Of a DNA stretch of 64,000 nucleotides, positions 34,932 to 47,700 are shown piece by piece (the first letter of the stretch is position 1; every line of letters begins with the position of its first letter). The position numbers were made by a program, and so were the translations under genes. The notes under the pieces were generated by a model that ran no database searches, was not told where the DNA came from, and saw nothing but the letters and a program-made list of their open reading frames with translations. Source of the stretch: Sclerurus mexicanus (lineage: Eukaryota > Chordata > Aves > Passeriformes > Furnariidae); contig VWZF01006750.1 in NCBI GenBank assembly GCA_013396755.1, positions 4,853,052 through 4,917,051 on the forward strand, given 5' to 3'.

Positions 34932-37139
34932 GACCAACATTTAAAAAAATATAAAAAGACTCGAAATAATTTTTAGCAGAGACTAGAACCACCTAAAATG
35001 CTTGACCAAGTGAAAAATAAGGAAATAAGTTTACCTTTGAAAGTAAACATATAATGTAAATAGATGTTTAGCTAAGAGACCTAGATTTCTGTTTTTAACA
35101 CAGAAGTTAGCTACCTCTTAAACAAATTATATTCCCAGGCAGAAGGTATGTCACTAATGCAAAGTGCAATTAACATTTTGAAGTGATAACATGAAAGAAA
35201 AATTGCATTTCAATGGCTTATTCAACCTGTGTCAGATCTTTTGTAGCTCTGCAGACAGCATCAATGTAACACCATTATTTTCTGTAAATGTGCTATTTTC
35301 CTCTGCAGTTATTACACAGAGCTCACCAGAGAATAACAAAATGATCTGAATATGTCTCATGCAGGTGGTGTTTTATTCAACCCTGAAGCTGCTCACTGGG
35401 TGTAGATAGAAGAGGGTGCATTTTGCTCACAGTATATATTGATCTTCTGTAATTTTCCAGAAAACCCAGTAACTCCTTTTGTTTAACATACACCTAAATG
35501 TATGTCAGGCAGAGCAAAGAGAGCCATTCCAACCTTTTTGCTTTGAGGAACAATTCCAAAATCTTTGACCGTCTGTATATGGAGAGAGGATCCCTAACCT
35601 GAACGTTTTGTTGGAAGGAAATGGGCAATATGGAGAAAACCAGGTTGATGCAAGCAAGAAATTCATACTGATCTGCTTGAAAATAGCACTTACATTTTAT
35701 TTCAATTGTATCTGTTTATTCTCTTTATATATTAAAATTTAGTAATAATATTCTGATTGCTATTTATTTTAGTAAAAGAGAATAGTAAAGCTTGCAGTAG
35801 GGGGATATTAAAAAGGATATTAGGAGATTATAGAGTAATGATAAAGTAAATATTGTTGCTGCTCAGGCAGATATTGACCATGCAAAGGAAATTGGAACAA
35901 AGTCATGTGGAGGGAAAAAAAGAAAAGAATTGGGACAGTGGTGTAGAGAGAATGGAATTAAGTTCACCACAGTTTGCATCAGTTTTCAATGAAGATTGCA
36001 GCAGAGGCTGATCTGGCCTATAGAAATAAATAGTTGAGCACTGACACTAGGTAAAAAAAAGATGGTTCCATGTGTTAAAAAAAAACAGAGGGAAATAGGA
36101 TGTTCTTCATCCCAGAGCTTTGGCTCAAGATGTCAAAGATTTAATATTTTAAATAAACATGAAATTGAGGTGCCATAAATATCATGACCATCAAATAGGA
36201 AATGAATAGTTTTCTTTCATGAGGAAGATTAAAAAATGAGTTGCATAAACACTGCATCCTGTCATCTGACCTCAGAATGCCCAAAGTTCTGAAACCTGAC
36301 TGAGAAAAATAGAAACATTGAGCAGTGGTATATGGCAGGTTGAAGCAAATTAACCTCTAGATCCATGAGACTTGGGTTTTTTGGGATTTTTGTTTTTTTT
36401 TTTAAAAATGAGAAAGTACAACAGTTTTGATCTACTTACACTTAAGCACAGTATTTGATTTCATACCACCAGAAAAAAAGTACTATTTAAACTCAGGGAA
36501 GCAAGATTTAATAAAAAAATATGAAGCCAATAAAAAGCTGCTCAATGGACACATGGCAGTGGCCAGGCAGGAGACCGCTGGCCGGAGGGGGGTAACGAGG
36601 AGCAGGTTTGGGGATGATGTCTGGGCCTTTATGGTTGTGCAGGTGAGCTTCCATCACAAAACCTAACAATTATTACTAAGCATTTGATACTGCATGATGT
36701 GGGCTGTATTTGTGTGTTCCACATGCTCAGCATACATAGGTGCTCCTGTAGTAGCTCCTGTATGTATGGTATCTACAGTGGCAATGCCATGACAGGCCAC
36801 ATGCATGTGGACACCACACAGCTCAGTGGGACTTGCTGAGTCCAGAGCAAATGCCATGCTGAGCAGCTGATCTCTTAAGATCAGAGCTATTCTTTGGGCT
36901 CCATGGACAAGCTGAGGAAAACCAGCCACTGTCTCAAGACAGGTAAAACAGAGGTGACTCTGAAACAGAGCAGGCCAGCAGTGTCACCAGAACATCAAGT
37001 TGGATGCATTGCAGGGTGCACACTCAGCATTTTAAAAAGGCTTGACTGAGCTCAGTTTTTAGCATGTTTGTATGACTGCTACCCCTTAGCAAAATGAGAC
37101 TTATCTCTCCAAATGTTGTCTCTTTTTCACATATTACAA

Positions 37140-37720
37140 CAAAGCGTGAGATTTCTACTAATCACTTCACTTGGCTAAACAAGACTATTCTAGTGAATGG
37201 CAAGTAAACAGATAGAACGTAACAAAGAGAGGATTTTGTAAAGCTATTACCACTAAGCTTGAATTTTAAGAAATGTGAAAATGAGAAAAGACAGACTATT
37301 AATTTCATCTAAATGACTGGCCTGATTTCTATTCTAAAAACCTATTTTAACTCCGTGTAATCACAATATTGCGTTGATTAGCTCACTGGAATGTAATCTT
37401 ATTAGTGGTTCACAAGGTTGCATTTAATCTAGCTGATTATGCTAGTGCATCTCTGAGTAGTTAGTTCTCTATTGTTGTGGGTCCTTATGATCTGACTGTG
37501 CATTAAAATTCACCAAATAAATGTTGCTACCTAGCTTATTCTTATTTGTTCTAGTGTTCTGCACACAGTAGTCATTTTTCCTTTATTTGAAGTCTTATGT
37601 AAACTTTCTATTGCTAATAAGCCACCAAACACTTTGCAGCATATGCTTTCTCTATGTCAGTGTGTATTTGCAATCTTCATAATTAACAACAAGCAAATAA
37701 ACAAAGAGGTTTTCTTGCCA
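37140..37720. promoter_or_regulatory. Possible conserved regulatory element (composition only)
   Basis: This stretch is repeat-free, AT-rich and full of transcription-factor cores. Examples are TTGATTAGC and TCTTATTAG near 37373-37405, CTATTGTTG near 37471 (SOX-like), ATTAACAACAAG near 37683, and GCAAATAAACAAAG near 37695-37708 (overlapping forkhead and SOX/TCF-like words). There are also TAATAAGCC and several ATTA/TAAT homeodomain cores. It resembles distal enhancers of developmental genes, but short motifs are frequent in any AT-rich DNA. Conservation cannot be judged here. Confidence 0.25.
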
Positions 37721-39486
37721 TGGATATTAGCTTAGCTTGTTTCTGCACTCTCACTCTGTTGATTACCTGCTTGGTGAAGAGTGCCTGACTTATGAGCTTC
37801 ACAGCTCCATTTGCCAAAAGAAATTACATCTGCAAGACAGGCTTTGCAGTGATTTCATTTACTTTCAGTGCTGGATTAGTTCTTATATTAATCCCTATTA
37901 GGACAAGTAATTGTTTATAGAGAGCAGCTTTAATAGCAATGCTAAGGTTTTCACTCTGCCTTTGCCTGTGTATTGAAAGTCACTCAGCTGTGAAAGATTA
38001 CATTTCCATCTGGGGACTTGTGCCAAGAGAAAAGGAAGGTCATCCCCTGCAAATGGACAACAAAAGCACTTCATGCAGCAATTGCTGGTTTGCTACAAGA
38101 GTTAAAAGCCAGGACAATGGACCCATGGCTGGTTAGGGAAAAGGAAATATGGAACAAAGGAATGATTTTAGCCTGGTTATGAGGAGGTTGCAACTGCACG
38201 GAAGCCACTGTAATTACACCAGGGCTGAATTGGGCCATGGTGTCTTCAAAGAAACAAGCTGCATCTAGGAAGAATAAAAAGTTTATTTGGTACAGCCTTT
38301 TGAAAGTGCATTTGCTGAACAGTGACATCTTTTGCCATCCCTCTCTCCAGCACATAACACCACAGAAAGCTGGCAGAGTGCAATATATCCATCTTTCTGC
38401 TGCCCTCCTCACTACTTGTCTATTTTAATTTCCTGTATCAGAGGAAGAAACGCTTGGCCCTACCCTGTATAGAAGAGGCTCAGCCTTGCAGATCCATGTG
38501 AAGGAGTAATAGTGTTGTAAATCTAGAGCTGTGCAGTACAAATCAGGGATGCTTGTACACATTTTCTAGGTGTTTATTGCCTGTGTGTTTTAGGCTGCAT
38601 TTGCTATGGCAGTTCCCACAGTTGGGGGGAAGGACCTGTGGCAATGGGCTGGTTTTCAGCTTCAAGGTCTACCTTCAGCTATTGGTGTGACATGACCTAA
38701 ACTGCTCAGCATTTCCTCACATCTCAGGGGAATCTTAATTACAAAATGCTGCCAGACTGATGCACACGCTGGTCTCTTGCTAAAACGAGGCATTTCTTAG
38801 CAACATTCAAACTGCCCAACTGCTGTGTAGCAACATATACCTTCATTTGGCACCACCAGGATGACTTGTGCTCCTGTGCATGGTGGCTATGTGGCATTAA
38901 AATGCATTTCAAATGCTCAGACTTTTTTCCATCTATCAAATTGAGCTTGACTGAGAAATCAACAAGCACTGCAGGTGCTGATGAAATGGTATAAGCCTAG
39001 AATTGGAACTAAAGGACAGAAAATAGCTTGAATTTACTGCTTTCAATTATTTTTTTTTTAGTTAAAACATGTGCCTTATAATAAAAAGTGAATAACAATT
39101 TCTTAATGTCTGTGTGAGACACCTCAGGCTATTTTTACTTCTTACTTATAGCCATGTTGGTGATGGGAATAAGCAGCCAAATCCAGCTGCCATCTGTGTG
39201 CCACTCATAGACACAGAGAAAATACAGAAAAAATACTGTCTCCTTTCCCCATGAGTGAGGGCACTGTTAGATCAAATGCAGTATTACAATATTGGCCATA
39301 AGCTGCCTCTGAGGTCACGGTTTCATGATAACTTTACTGAACCAGAGGTTCTCCCTGCCTTAGGAGCAGCTTCAGATGTGAGCAGAGAGCCCAGAGGGTG
39401 AAAGAAGGAGCTTCTGCTGTGCTACCTACAGAGAAACAGCAAGCGGGCACAACAATAACAGCAATAAACTTGTTGAATGACAAATT

Positions 39487-39672
39487 ACAGAGTAACTGAG
39501 GCTAGAAGGGACACATGGAGGTCATCTGGTCCAATCCTCCCTGCTCAAGCAGGGCCACCTAGAGCAGGTTGCTTGGGGTCACATCCAGATGTTTTTTGAG
39601 AATCTCCAGTGATGGAGACACCACTCCTCTGGGCAAACTGTGCCAGTGCTCAGTCAGTGTCACACTAATAAC
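39487..39672 (-). mobile_element. CR1 LINE fragment, minus orientation
   Basis: ACTGAGGCTAGAAGGGACAC, GAGGTCATCTGGTCCAATCC, CTGCTCAAGCAGGGCCACC and CAGTGATGGAGACACCAC follow a CR1 3' end in reverse complement order. Right of about 39672 the similarity fades. Only a 3' fragment is present, with no coding part. Confidence 0.9.
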
Positions 39673-41249
39673 AGCTATCAAACTCAGCTTCTGTACACTG
39701 GGTCAGATATTTAACTGGAACTGTCCTTGCAGTTGATACAGTCTGCAGTCCACGCTTCTGCTCTGTACTGAAAACCACCATACTCTCCTAGGCAATTCAG
39801 AGTCCTTTCAAGATTCTGAATCTGTCATTCCCTCTTGTCTTATGAGCTGCCTCTGGCTGACAAGATGGATGGATGTTTTCAGAGTGGAAGAAAACTTCTG
39901 GGTTTTTTCCCTTTTCCTACACGTTTTTGAAAAAAAAGTCCTGATCCAGGCTCTGGGTGGCACACTGTGGTGCCACTAGGGAATTCAGCGTACCTGACAT
40001 TCAGCTTATGCTAACTCCCAATGGTGCCACCAGCAAGTAAAAAAATGACAACAGTTCACGACAGTACTGCAGCTCCCATGTTCTCTTTCCAAGCACTCTC
40101 CACTGGAGAGGGAAGCATTTGCAGGAATATCAAATAAATCAAAATACTTGTTTTCATTTATTGCCCTGTGACAGCCCCACTTCAGCAGTGCTGTGTGTTT
40201 GCAGGTACCCCGGGGAGCAGAGGTGTGCTCCACACGTGCCTCCTTTCACTGTGGCTTTCCACTGCACCACACTGTGCATCTCCAGACAAACAGCTCCATA
40301 AAGGAGCTAGGGAAAGTCTGCTTGCAGCAAACGTACAGCTATGAGCATGTCTTTCAACTCTGATTAAATGCCTGCTTTTTATTCATGGCTCCTTCCTCTC
40401 TGATAAACATCAGAAACAGCATAATTATGTTTTTCTCACTACTCAACTTGTGTTCATTAATCTTATCTACACATATCTCCACATTATACCATAGGGACTT
40501 GGAGTCAGATTTTTCAAAGGTTTTTAAGCACCTCATACACGGTGATTTCTATCAACTGTGACATGGACAATTTCTATAAATTCTTATTTTCACCAATCAG
40601 TGTAAGGAAAGCTGGTGGCTTAGAAAAACATTACACAAATCATCTGAGTAGAAGTGAGGTAGAGAATGGAAAGTCTGATTGTCTGTGGGTTTTCAGATTT
40701 CCAAATTAAGTTTCATACTGAACAGAAAAATAGCTCTAAAACTGAGATTTATGCAGTCTATATTCCTCTATATCATAGGAAATTGCTAAATAAAACACCT
40801 AAGACTAAATTCTTATGAAATGTGGGCTATTATGAAAAGTGGTATGTTACATTATTGTCAAAATTCTTTCCCTCTCAGGCAGTGCTTTGCCAAAGTAGTA
40901 CAATTTCACAAAGTACAGTTTCAAGAAAAGCACATTTTTTAAGGGAAATTAAGATCCTGGTCACAGCACAGCCATCCCTGCCTGAACTGGTGTTTTGTAT
41001 CAGCTGAGCATGTCCATGGATTCTTTTCTAAAGAAAACATGACCCAAGTCCTTCCTCTGGGATTGTTTGAAAGTTTTGGCTCCAGTCCTGTAAGTATTTT
41101 TGTATTTGTAAATATTTTGGTATGCTCACTGTGCAAAATTGACATATGTGCCTCCATTTTCTTTCTACTAAAACTTATTCTCTAGAAACAGTTACTTAAA
41201 GAACCCATTGTTCATCCATAAGCAGCCTACATACTTAGAGTGTACCACA
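39673..41249. other. Unique non-coding sequence between CR1 copies
   Basis: No gene or repeat recognised. Open frames are under 80 codons. Confidence 0.65.
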
Positions 41250-41785
41250 ACATCATCAATATCATCATCATAGACGGTGAGACTGAGTGCACCCTCAGCA
41301 AATTTGCAGATGACACCAAGCTGGGTGGTGCAGTTGACACACCTGAAGGACAGGATGTCATCTGGAGCGACCTGGACAAACTGGAGAAGTGTGTCCATGG
41401 GAATCTAATGAGGTTTAGCAAGGCCAAGTGCAGGGTTCTCCACCTGGGTCAGGGTAACCTTGGTATCAATACAAGCTGGAGGATCAGTGGATTGAGAGCA
41501 GCCCTGCTGAGAAGGACTTGGGGGTGCTGCTGGATGAGAGGCTGAACACGACCCAGCAATGTGCGCACACAGCCCAGAAAGCCAATTGTATCCTGGGCTG
41601 CACCAAAAGCAGCTTGGCCAGCAGGGCGAGGGAGGTGATTCTGCCCCTCTGCTCTGCTCTGCTCTGGTGAGACCCCACCTGGAGTGCTGCTGATCTAGTT
41701 GAAGGTGTCCCGTGTCATTGCAGGAGGGCTGCAGTAGATGACATTGAAAAGTCCCTTCCAACCTTTTCCATGAGTCTACGTGTTC
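41250..41785 (+). mobile_element. CR1 LINE with reverse transcriptase remnant and internal deletion
   Basis: The frame opening near 41276 reads ETECTLSKFADDTKLGG, which is the CR1 reverse transcriptase around its active site. The FADD box (the YxDD-equivalent with the two metal-binding Asp) is at 41303-41314. Conserved thumb-side words follow: DLDKLEKC, NLMRFSKAKCRVLHLG. A frameshift near 41470-41510 breaks the frame. The downstream part (KDLGVLLDERLN, QQCAHTAQKANCILGC, ASRAREVILPL) then appears in another frame and ends at a stop. Near 41690 the RT sequence jumps to the CR1 3' UTR (GGTGTCCCGTGTCATTGCAG, AAAAGTCCCTTCCAACC), so the ORF2 C-terminus is deleted. The copy is dead. Confidence 0.93.
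41645..41666 (+). repeat. (CTGCT)n short expansion inside the CR1
   Basis: About four CTCTG/CTGCT units in a row inside the RT remnant. It probably arose by slippage after insertion and adds to the frame disruption there. Confidence 0.7.
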
Positions 41786-44700
41786 CACAGATAAATGACT
41801 GAAAGAGAAACTATAGATCTTGTCTCAAGTGTGGCTGTCAAGATGATGAATATCCTCAGTTACAGAAATGAGGAGAATCACATGGACAAGCTGCTGCAAT
41901 GTTCTTTTGCCTGCCAGGAGAGGTTTTTCTGCACTGTTCTTAGTTTATATTTGATGTTATGCTGAAAATCTGCTCTAGGAAGGGAAATTAGTGTCACCAA
42001 AGGATAATACTTACTATTGTGGAGTACTGAAAATCCTGCTACCAGGTGGAAAAGAATAAATAAATACATATGTGTTATCTGTGAGGTAAAGTGAGACCTT
42101 CCCAAACAAGAAAAAGCCAAAAGCATCTAATACCACTAAACAACTGAATATGGCAGAGATTATCAGAGTTACCATTAACATTGTATTCCATGACCTGATG
42201 ATAAATCTGATTGTTCTCACCTACTTATGACAATTTTAAATTATTTTCTAATTTTTGAGATAGCTCCATGACAGTCAACAGACCTCTGTATTCAAAATTA
42301 CTTTCAATTTCTTTAGGACAACCATTGCTAAGGCATAGGGTGTGAGTTTATACTGGAATTTAATTCCTGTGTAAAGACCACCATTTGATCTGTTGACTTG
42401 TGTATCCAGGTGATGGAGATGTTTAAAAAGAGGACTGAGAAAAGTCTCGTACCATGACAGTGAGATATTACTTCCTGTTGCCATGTCAGTATTTCTCAGG
42501 TTTCTGGTTCAGTGTGAGGTTGTGAACTTTCAGAAATACTTTGGATGCTGTTTATAGTCCCATTCAGTGTAATAGGAATTTTCTGACTGAAGCAAGGCAA
42601 GGATGAGGCTGCATTACAGTAAAAGCTTCTCCCAGCAGCTTCTGGATCATAGCCTAGGAGTAGCTTCTATGAGGAAGCATGCCTTGGCTTCGTTCTCTCA
42701 AGGAATTTCAGGAATGTTATGGTCTAGTGGAGGTGGTCAGAAAAGAGGGAGATTGTTTCTTCTGAAATGCCTTTAATAATGAGAAACACATCCTGAAAGG
42801 AGTGATTCTGACAGACAGTTTGATGGCCTTTATGTCACTTCTACTGCAGAGATTTCAGTAGTAAAATCTCTGCCATCTCTATGATCTTGGCTGCTAATGG
42901 GAGCATTCATTCAAATTACAACAGCATGTCAGAGCTTTGAAATGGCTCAGTGATGCTCAGCAGCTGAGGCAGAGAAGCAAACTGTGTGCATGTACCTGGA
43001 TTCCCTTTATTACTTCTTGTAACTGCTGTGGGAAACAAAAGAGGAATATTTTAATGATGGTTTTGTCACTCCTTAGCAATGCTGTTTACAAACAACTTAA
43101 AACATAGCTGCTGATTTCAATGATGTTAATTTTTCCTGACTTCATTCACAGGGTTACAAGCCTGCTAGAAGACCAGTGGTACCCAACGGGAGTGAACCAG
43201 ATTTAATGGATGCCTGTATTTAAATGGCACTAGCAGGACTGAGGCCCCTGAGAAACTCAAAGCCAAAATGGCTGAAATGCTACAAATTTCCAGTTGCTAC
43301 AGCTGAGCCTGTCTTTCTCCTGTAAACTTCCATTTGAAAATTATTCTTCTATAATCCTGCCCAAACTGCAGTTATAAACTATGTGCAATGTTAATCAGTT
43401 GCTGTTAATTGGCAGTGTAGCATGTCACATCCACCACAGAATTACCAGTGCAGAGGCATCAGGTTGTAGCCCAAATAAGCAGATACTTTACACAGCCTTT
43501 GTCAGGAAGCCATTAGACAATTTAATTTAGATGCACCCCAAGCAATATTGTGACCCTGACTTCTGCTTCATCTCAGAGCCATCTGCCCAAGCCTCTGTGT
43601 TTGGCAAGCTGTCATGAGCATCCAGGCTCTCCAGGTAATTCTGTAGTTGATGTGGTGCCACTGGGGAGAGGAACTTGTGTGACCCATGACTGATTTTATT
43701 CACTGATGGAGGATGTGAGCTCATACCTCACACCTCAGTGCTAGAGGCGTTAAAAGCTAAATTACATGTTCAAATAATATAATTACAGTGCCTTGTGCTG
43801 TAAGTCAGAAAGCAGGAAATAAATTACATTCACACAAAACTCACAAGATCTTTATCATGCACATAATACTGGTATGACATGATGCCAGTAAGTTGGCAGG
43901 ACTGCACATGCTATTTAGATAATAGCATTAATTCCAGACTCAGTACTAGATGCGGCAAAGATCTTTGGCAAAGATTAGATGTAGACTTCTATCTCCAGGT
44001 TTAACTCCCAAGTCCCAGATCAGGAGAAGACACTGGGAGGATACCAGCATGATACAGCTGGGAAGTTTGCTGCCAAGGCAGAGAATCACCTGATGGGAAA
44101 ATGAAGTGCTCCAAGTCCTAGTTTGTTGCCTTACACGGTGACCTCAGTGACTGAACTGACAGCTGACAGTTGTTCCTCCCATTTTAGCCCTTTACAGAGA
44201 TTTCCCAATAATGACATTGTGGCAGAGCTGTAAATTGAGCAGTGGAAAAGCTGCACTAACATTTGAGCGAGGCCTAATACAACCTTGAATGTTGCTGGCA
44301 TAATCAACCAATTAATGATTAAAATGCCATGTGTTTGGGCCAGTGCAGTGTCCTATGTCAGTGAAAAAGCTTATATGTTCTTAAAGTGCTCTTCAGCTGA
44401 GCCTTCTATCTTCAGAGTAGCCTCCTGGTGTGTCCACAACACTCACAGCACCAGATAAGCAGTGGGGAAAAAAATCCAGAAAAAATAAAAGGCAATCATG
44501 TCATGTGGATTTTGACCTGTAGGGAAGGAAATCCATGAAAACCTCTAGAGTCTAATGAGGACTTGGTGCTTGTTACTTGTTCATTTTGGGGGGTTGCAGC
44601 ATGTTTCATAGCCAACCTTGGACCAGTGAAGGCAGGTAGATTGCCACAAGTACATACAAATTTTAAATTGTCTCTCCAGTGGGTAACTGTAGAGGACTGG

Positions 44701-47700
44701 GAGCAGGATTCAGCTCACATAGCTTACCAGGGAGCAATGAGAAAGGAGGGGGAAAACAGGAAAATGGCAGTCAATAAATCCTCTGGAGGAGGCTGATGAG
44801 TGTGGATTGCCACTGTCATTGGCTGAGGACTCAGGATATGAAAGTGAGTGACAGAACACAAAATCCAGAGAGGGCAACCAGACATGAAGTATTTTGCTTT
44901 ATAAAAAGAGATGCCATTCAGTCTATAGATGCATCTCAATGAGAAGTAGGAATGAAAATCTGACATAAAATGGCTTGTGAGAATGGAAATAGTTGGATAT
45001 TTTATACCAATCTGTCTTTCTTGCTGATGTCTGTAAATACTGGTGCTTAGTTCTTTGAATTCCTATTTGTTCTGTTCTGGCATTATTATCTCTCCATCAT
45101 TACCAACAAATGTGGAGTAAGCCATCTGGAAAAAACCAAAAAACATATTCTGAATTATGTTTCTCTCTCTACTGTCATGTGAGTATTAACTCAGATAAGT
45201 GAATTTAAGCTATTCCTGGTTCCACTATCAATCTGCTAGAGAATGAAAGTAAATAACTCTCTAGATTTTTTAAAAACATCTTGAGATGGGTGTATGGAGA
45301 CCATCAAAGAGTAATTCACCCTTCTGAGGGATAATACCAGTCCTTACAGCACCTGTTCTCGCACTTTTGTCTGTGAGTCAGAACTGCAGCTTGCCACAGC
45401 TTTTCCCAATGATCTACAGGGAGAGATGTTTTGGGGAAAATGGGTTTTAGACATTGTGAAATGGGTCATATTTTGTCTGTCAGCTCTTCAGAATTGGTAT
45501 GAATTTCTTTCACTGCCTACCGAATTTGTTTTACTGCTGACCACACATAGATATTAACTGCAGCTTGCCTGCATGTTTTTGCTCAGATGAAACATAGCCT
45601 TCAATGAAATCACACAGATACAACTTTGAAAAGTAATATTTAGCTGATAATTCTGGTAGAGAAAATGGAAAGGATTGCATCTCATTCAGTTTTAGAAACA
45701 GGAACTCTGCACAGCTTGTAAAAGTAAGGAAGCAATACTTCAGTCATCAAATATAAGTGTGTGACAAACCTGCTGACTGAGAAAAACCTGGTTTGAGACA
45801 CTTGGGCCTTAGTTTAGATGCATATTTGTGATGTCTTTTATTTGAGTTGTGTGCAGAATTTTTGAGAGTTTTTTTGCAGGTGCTTCAGAGAGGTTATTTT
45901 TCAGCGACATCATATTTAGTGACACATGTCTAGATTTCCTTACAAGATATCAGCTAACCTTTCAAAATTGAACATGTTTCCTGACAATGAATAGATTTCT
46001 TTCCCTATTTATTATCCTTCTGTTTCTACTTTTGGAATCTATCTTTTCCATACATATTCTCATTTTAGATGTACATATAAAGGTAGTATATATAGAGATT
46101 ATCTTTTTTTTTAATAATATATATGCATATATTTTGTGTATATACTTCCCCAGTATAATGCTACAGTGACTTGGGAATTGTACAAAGTGGCTTATGGTTC
46201 TAAGTTTAGCAAAACCATAAGAACTGAGAGGAAAGTATAAATTGTAGACCTAAGACATCACAATTCCCTTTCCCTTACATCTCTTGACCTTTTTCTGCAT
46301 TTTAAAGGGTCTCCAGGGCTCTGCACAATAAATTTTACATAGGTTCTGACATGAACTTTTCTGTGAGGAGTCACCAACCTTGTAGCAGTTTGCTCTTTAG
46401 AGATCAAAGCAAGGGAAGATGCTGTGAGACTTTTTCGATGAGCCCTACCTGCTCTGTCTCCGTAGATCTTGCCAAATGGTCATTCATCATTTAAGTTAAT
46501 GTAGAAATAGATAAATTGCTATAAACTGCTAATTTTCAACACTACCAGAAATCAACATCATCTTTTGTAAAGTTTATTGCATATCCTCTCACTTTTTTTT
46601 TTTTTTTAATGGGGGAAGGAGAGAAGGGGTTTTTTTCCCTAAAAACTTGGGTTTAACTTACACCTTAAATGCTAATCATCTTCTGGCTTAACAGCTCTAC
46701 TCTTTGTAAGTGTAGAAAATCAGTTATGCTATTCCTTTATGCAATACTCAGACTTTTGGTGGATGTGTCCTCAGGATAAACTAGTTTCTGGCCTTAGTTT
46801 TGCAGCAATATGATGACAGCAACATTTAGCCCCCTCCTTCTGTCAGGGAAAGCAAAGGTAAATAAAGAAATCAAACCCCCTGCATAAGTCAAACTGAAAT
46901 TCCTAGTAAACTAGTAGAGAATGCTTAGTAAATAAAAAACCACACTTACAATTTCAGCCATGGCCATATTTAGCATAAAAATGCAGAGTTAAAAAACAAA
47001 TCAGAAATTAAATCATTCCCTATAACTAAGTTATCAGGTCCTGAGGCATCTGATATCTAAATCAAGAACTAATCTAACAGGGCCACAAGATGCCCTCTGC
47101 ACGTTGAGACGCTCCTTTGTATTGAAAGAGGTTGCAGGGGTACAGCTGCTTGCATGGGTGCCCTCCCTACCTGCAGTTTGTCTTGTCTATTTCTCCAGCT
47201 CGCATAGTTCTGATTTCCTCCAGGTGCCCTGGAGAGGTTGAATCATCCAACTAACAGCTCACATCCTAACTCTTTCACCCACTCACATGAACAGGCTGAG
47301 ACTCCAAATCCCAGCAGCTGGCTATTATCTCACTGGTGTAATTATTAGATCCAGCTCCAAATTAAAGTTAGTGAAAGAGTCCTATCACTGTAGGGCCTTT
47401 GGATAAGCTTGTCCTTTAAAGGCAGAAGTTGGCAGCAGTCTTTGAATGGATGGACTTGCTAGTGAGCATGTTTTACAGAGCACTTCTGTTCTCTCCGACA
47501 TAAACAGTAGGCTGAACATACCATAATTTTTTTAGCTGCTGGCAAAAGGTCAATAGCTATTCTTTTTCATTTAATGGAAAGAAAGCATGAAAAAGCACTG
47601 ATTTAGCCCTTCTCTCTCTGCACTAGATTAATTACAGGTAAAGTTATCAAATCCTCAAGTTCACAGGCAGCATTCACTTGAAGAAAAAAATAATTTCTGT

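Larger units (their letters stand above)
27621..39486. other. Unique AT-rich non-coding sequence
   Basis: About 12 kb with no gene and no repeat family I can name. Simple tracts are a purine run at 29674-29705, (CAG)5 at 31820-31834, and G10 at 34919-34928 followed by AGGG. A strong acceptor-like site (TTTTTTTCCCCCCCATACAG) ends at 29450 without a clear donor. A second (TTTTCCTCTGCAG) ends at 35308. A GC-rich patch lies at 36555-36600 and a possible conserved element at 37140-37720. Open frames reach about 113 codons and look random. Confidence 0.65.

Noticed and set aside
41240..41545. 101-codon frame as a functional reverse transcriptase
   Set aside because: It is a frameshifted fragment of CR1 ORF2 without the endonuclease, the upstream RT blocks or an intact C-terminus.
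47625..47642. 11-nt segment between TCTCTCTGCACTAG and GTAAAG as a microexon
   Set aside because: Too short to credit without transcript evidence.
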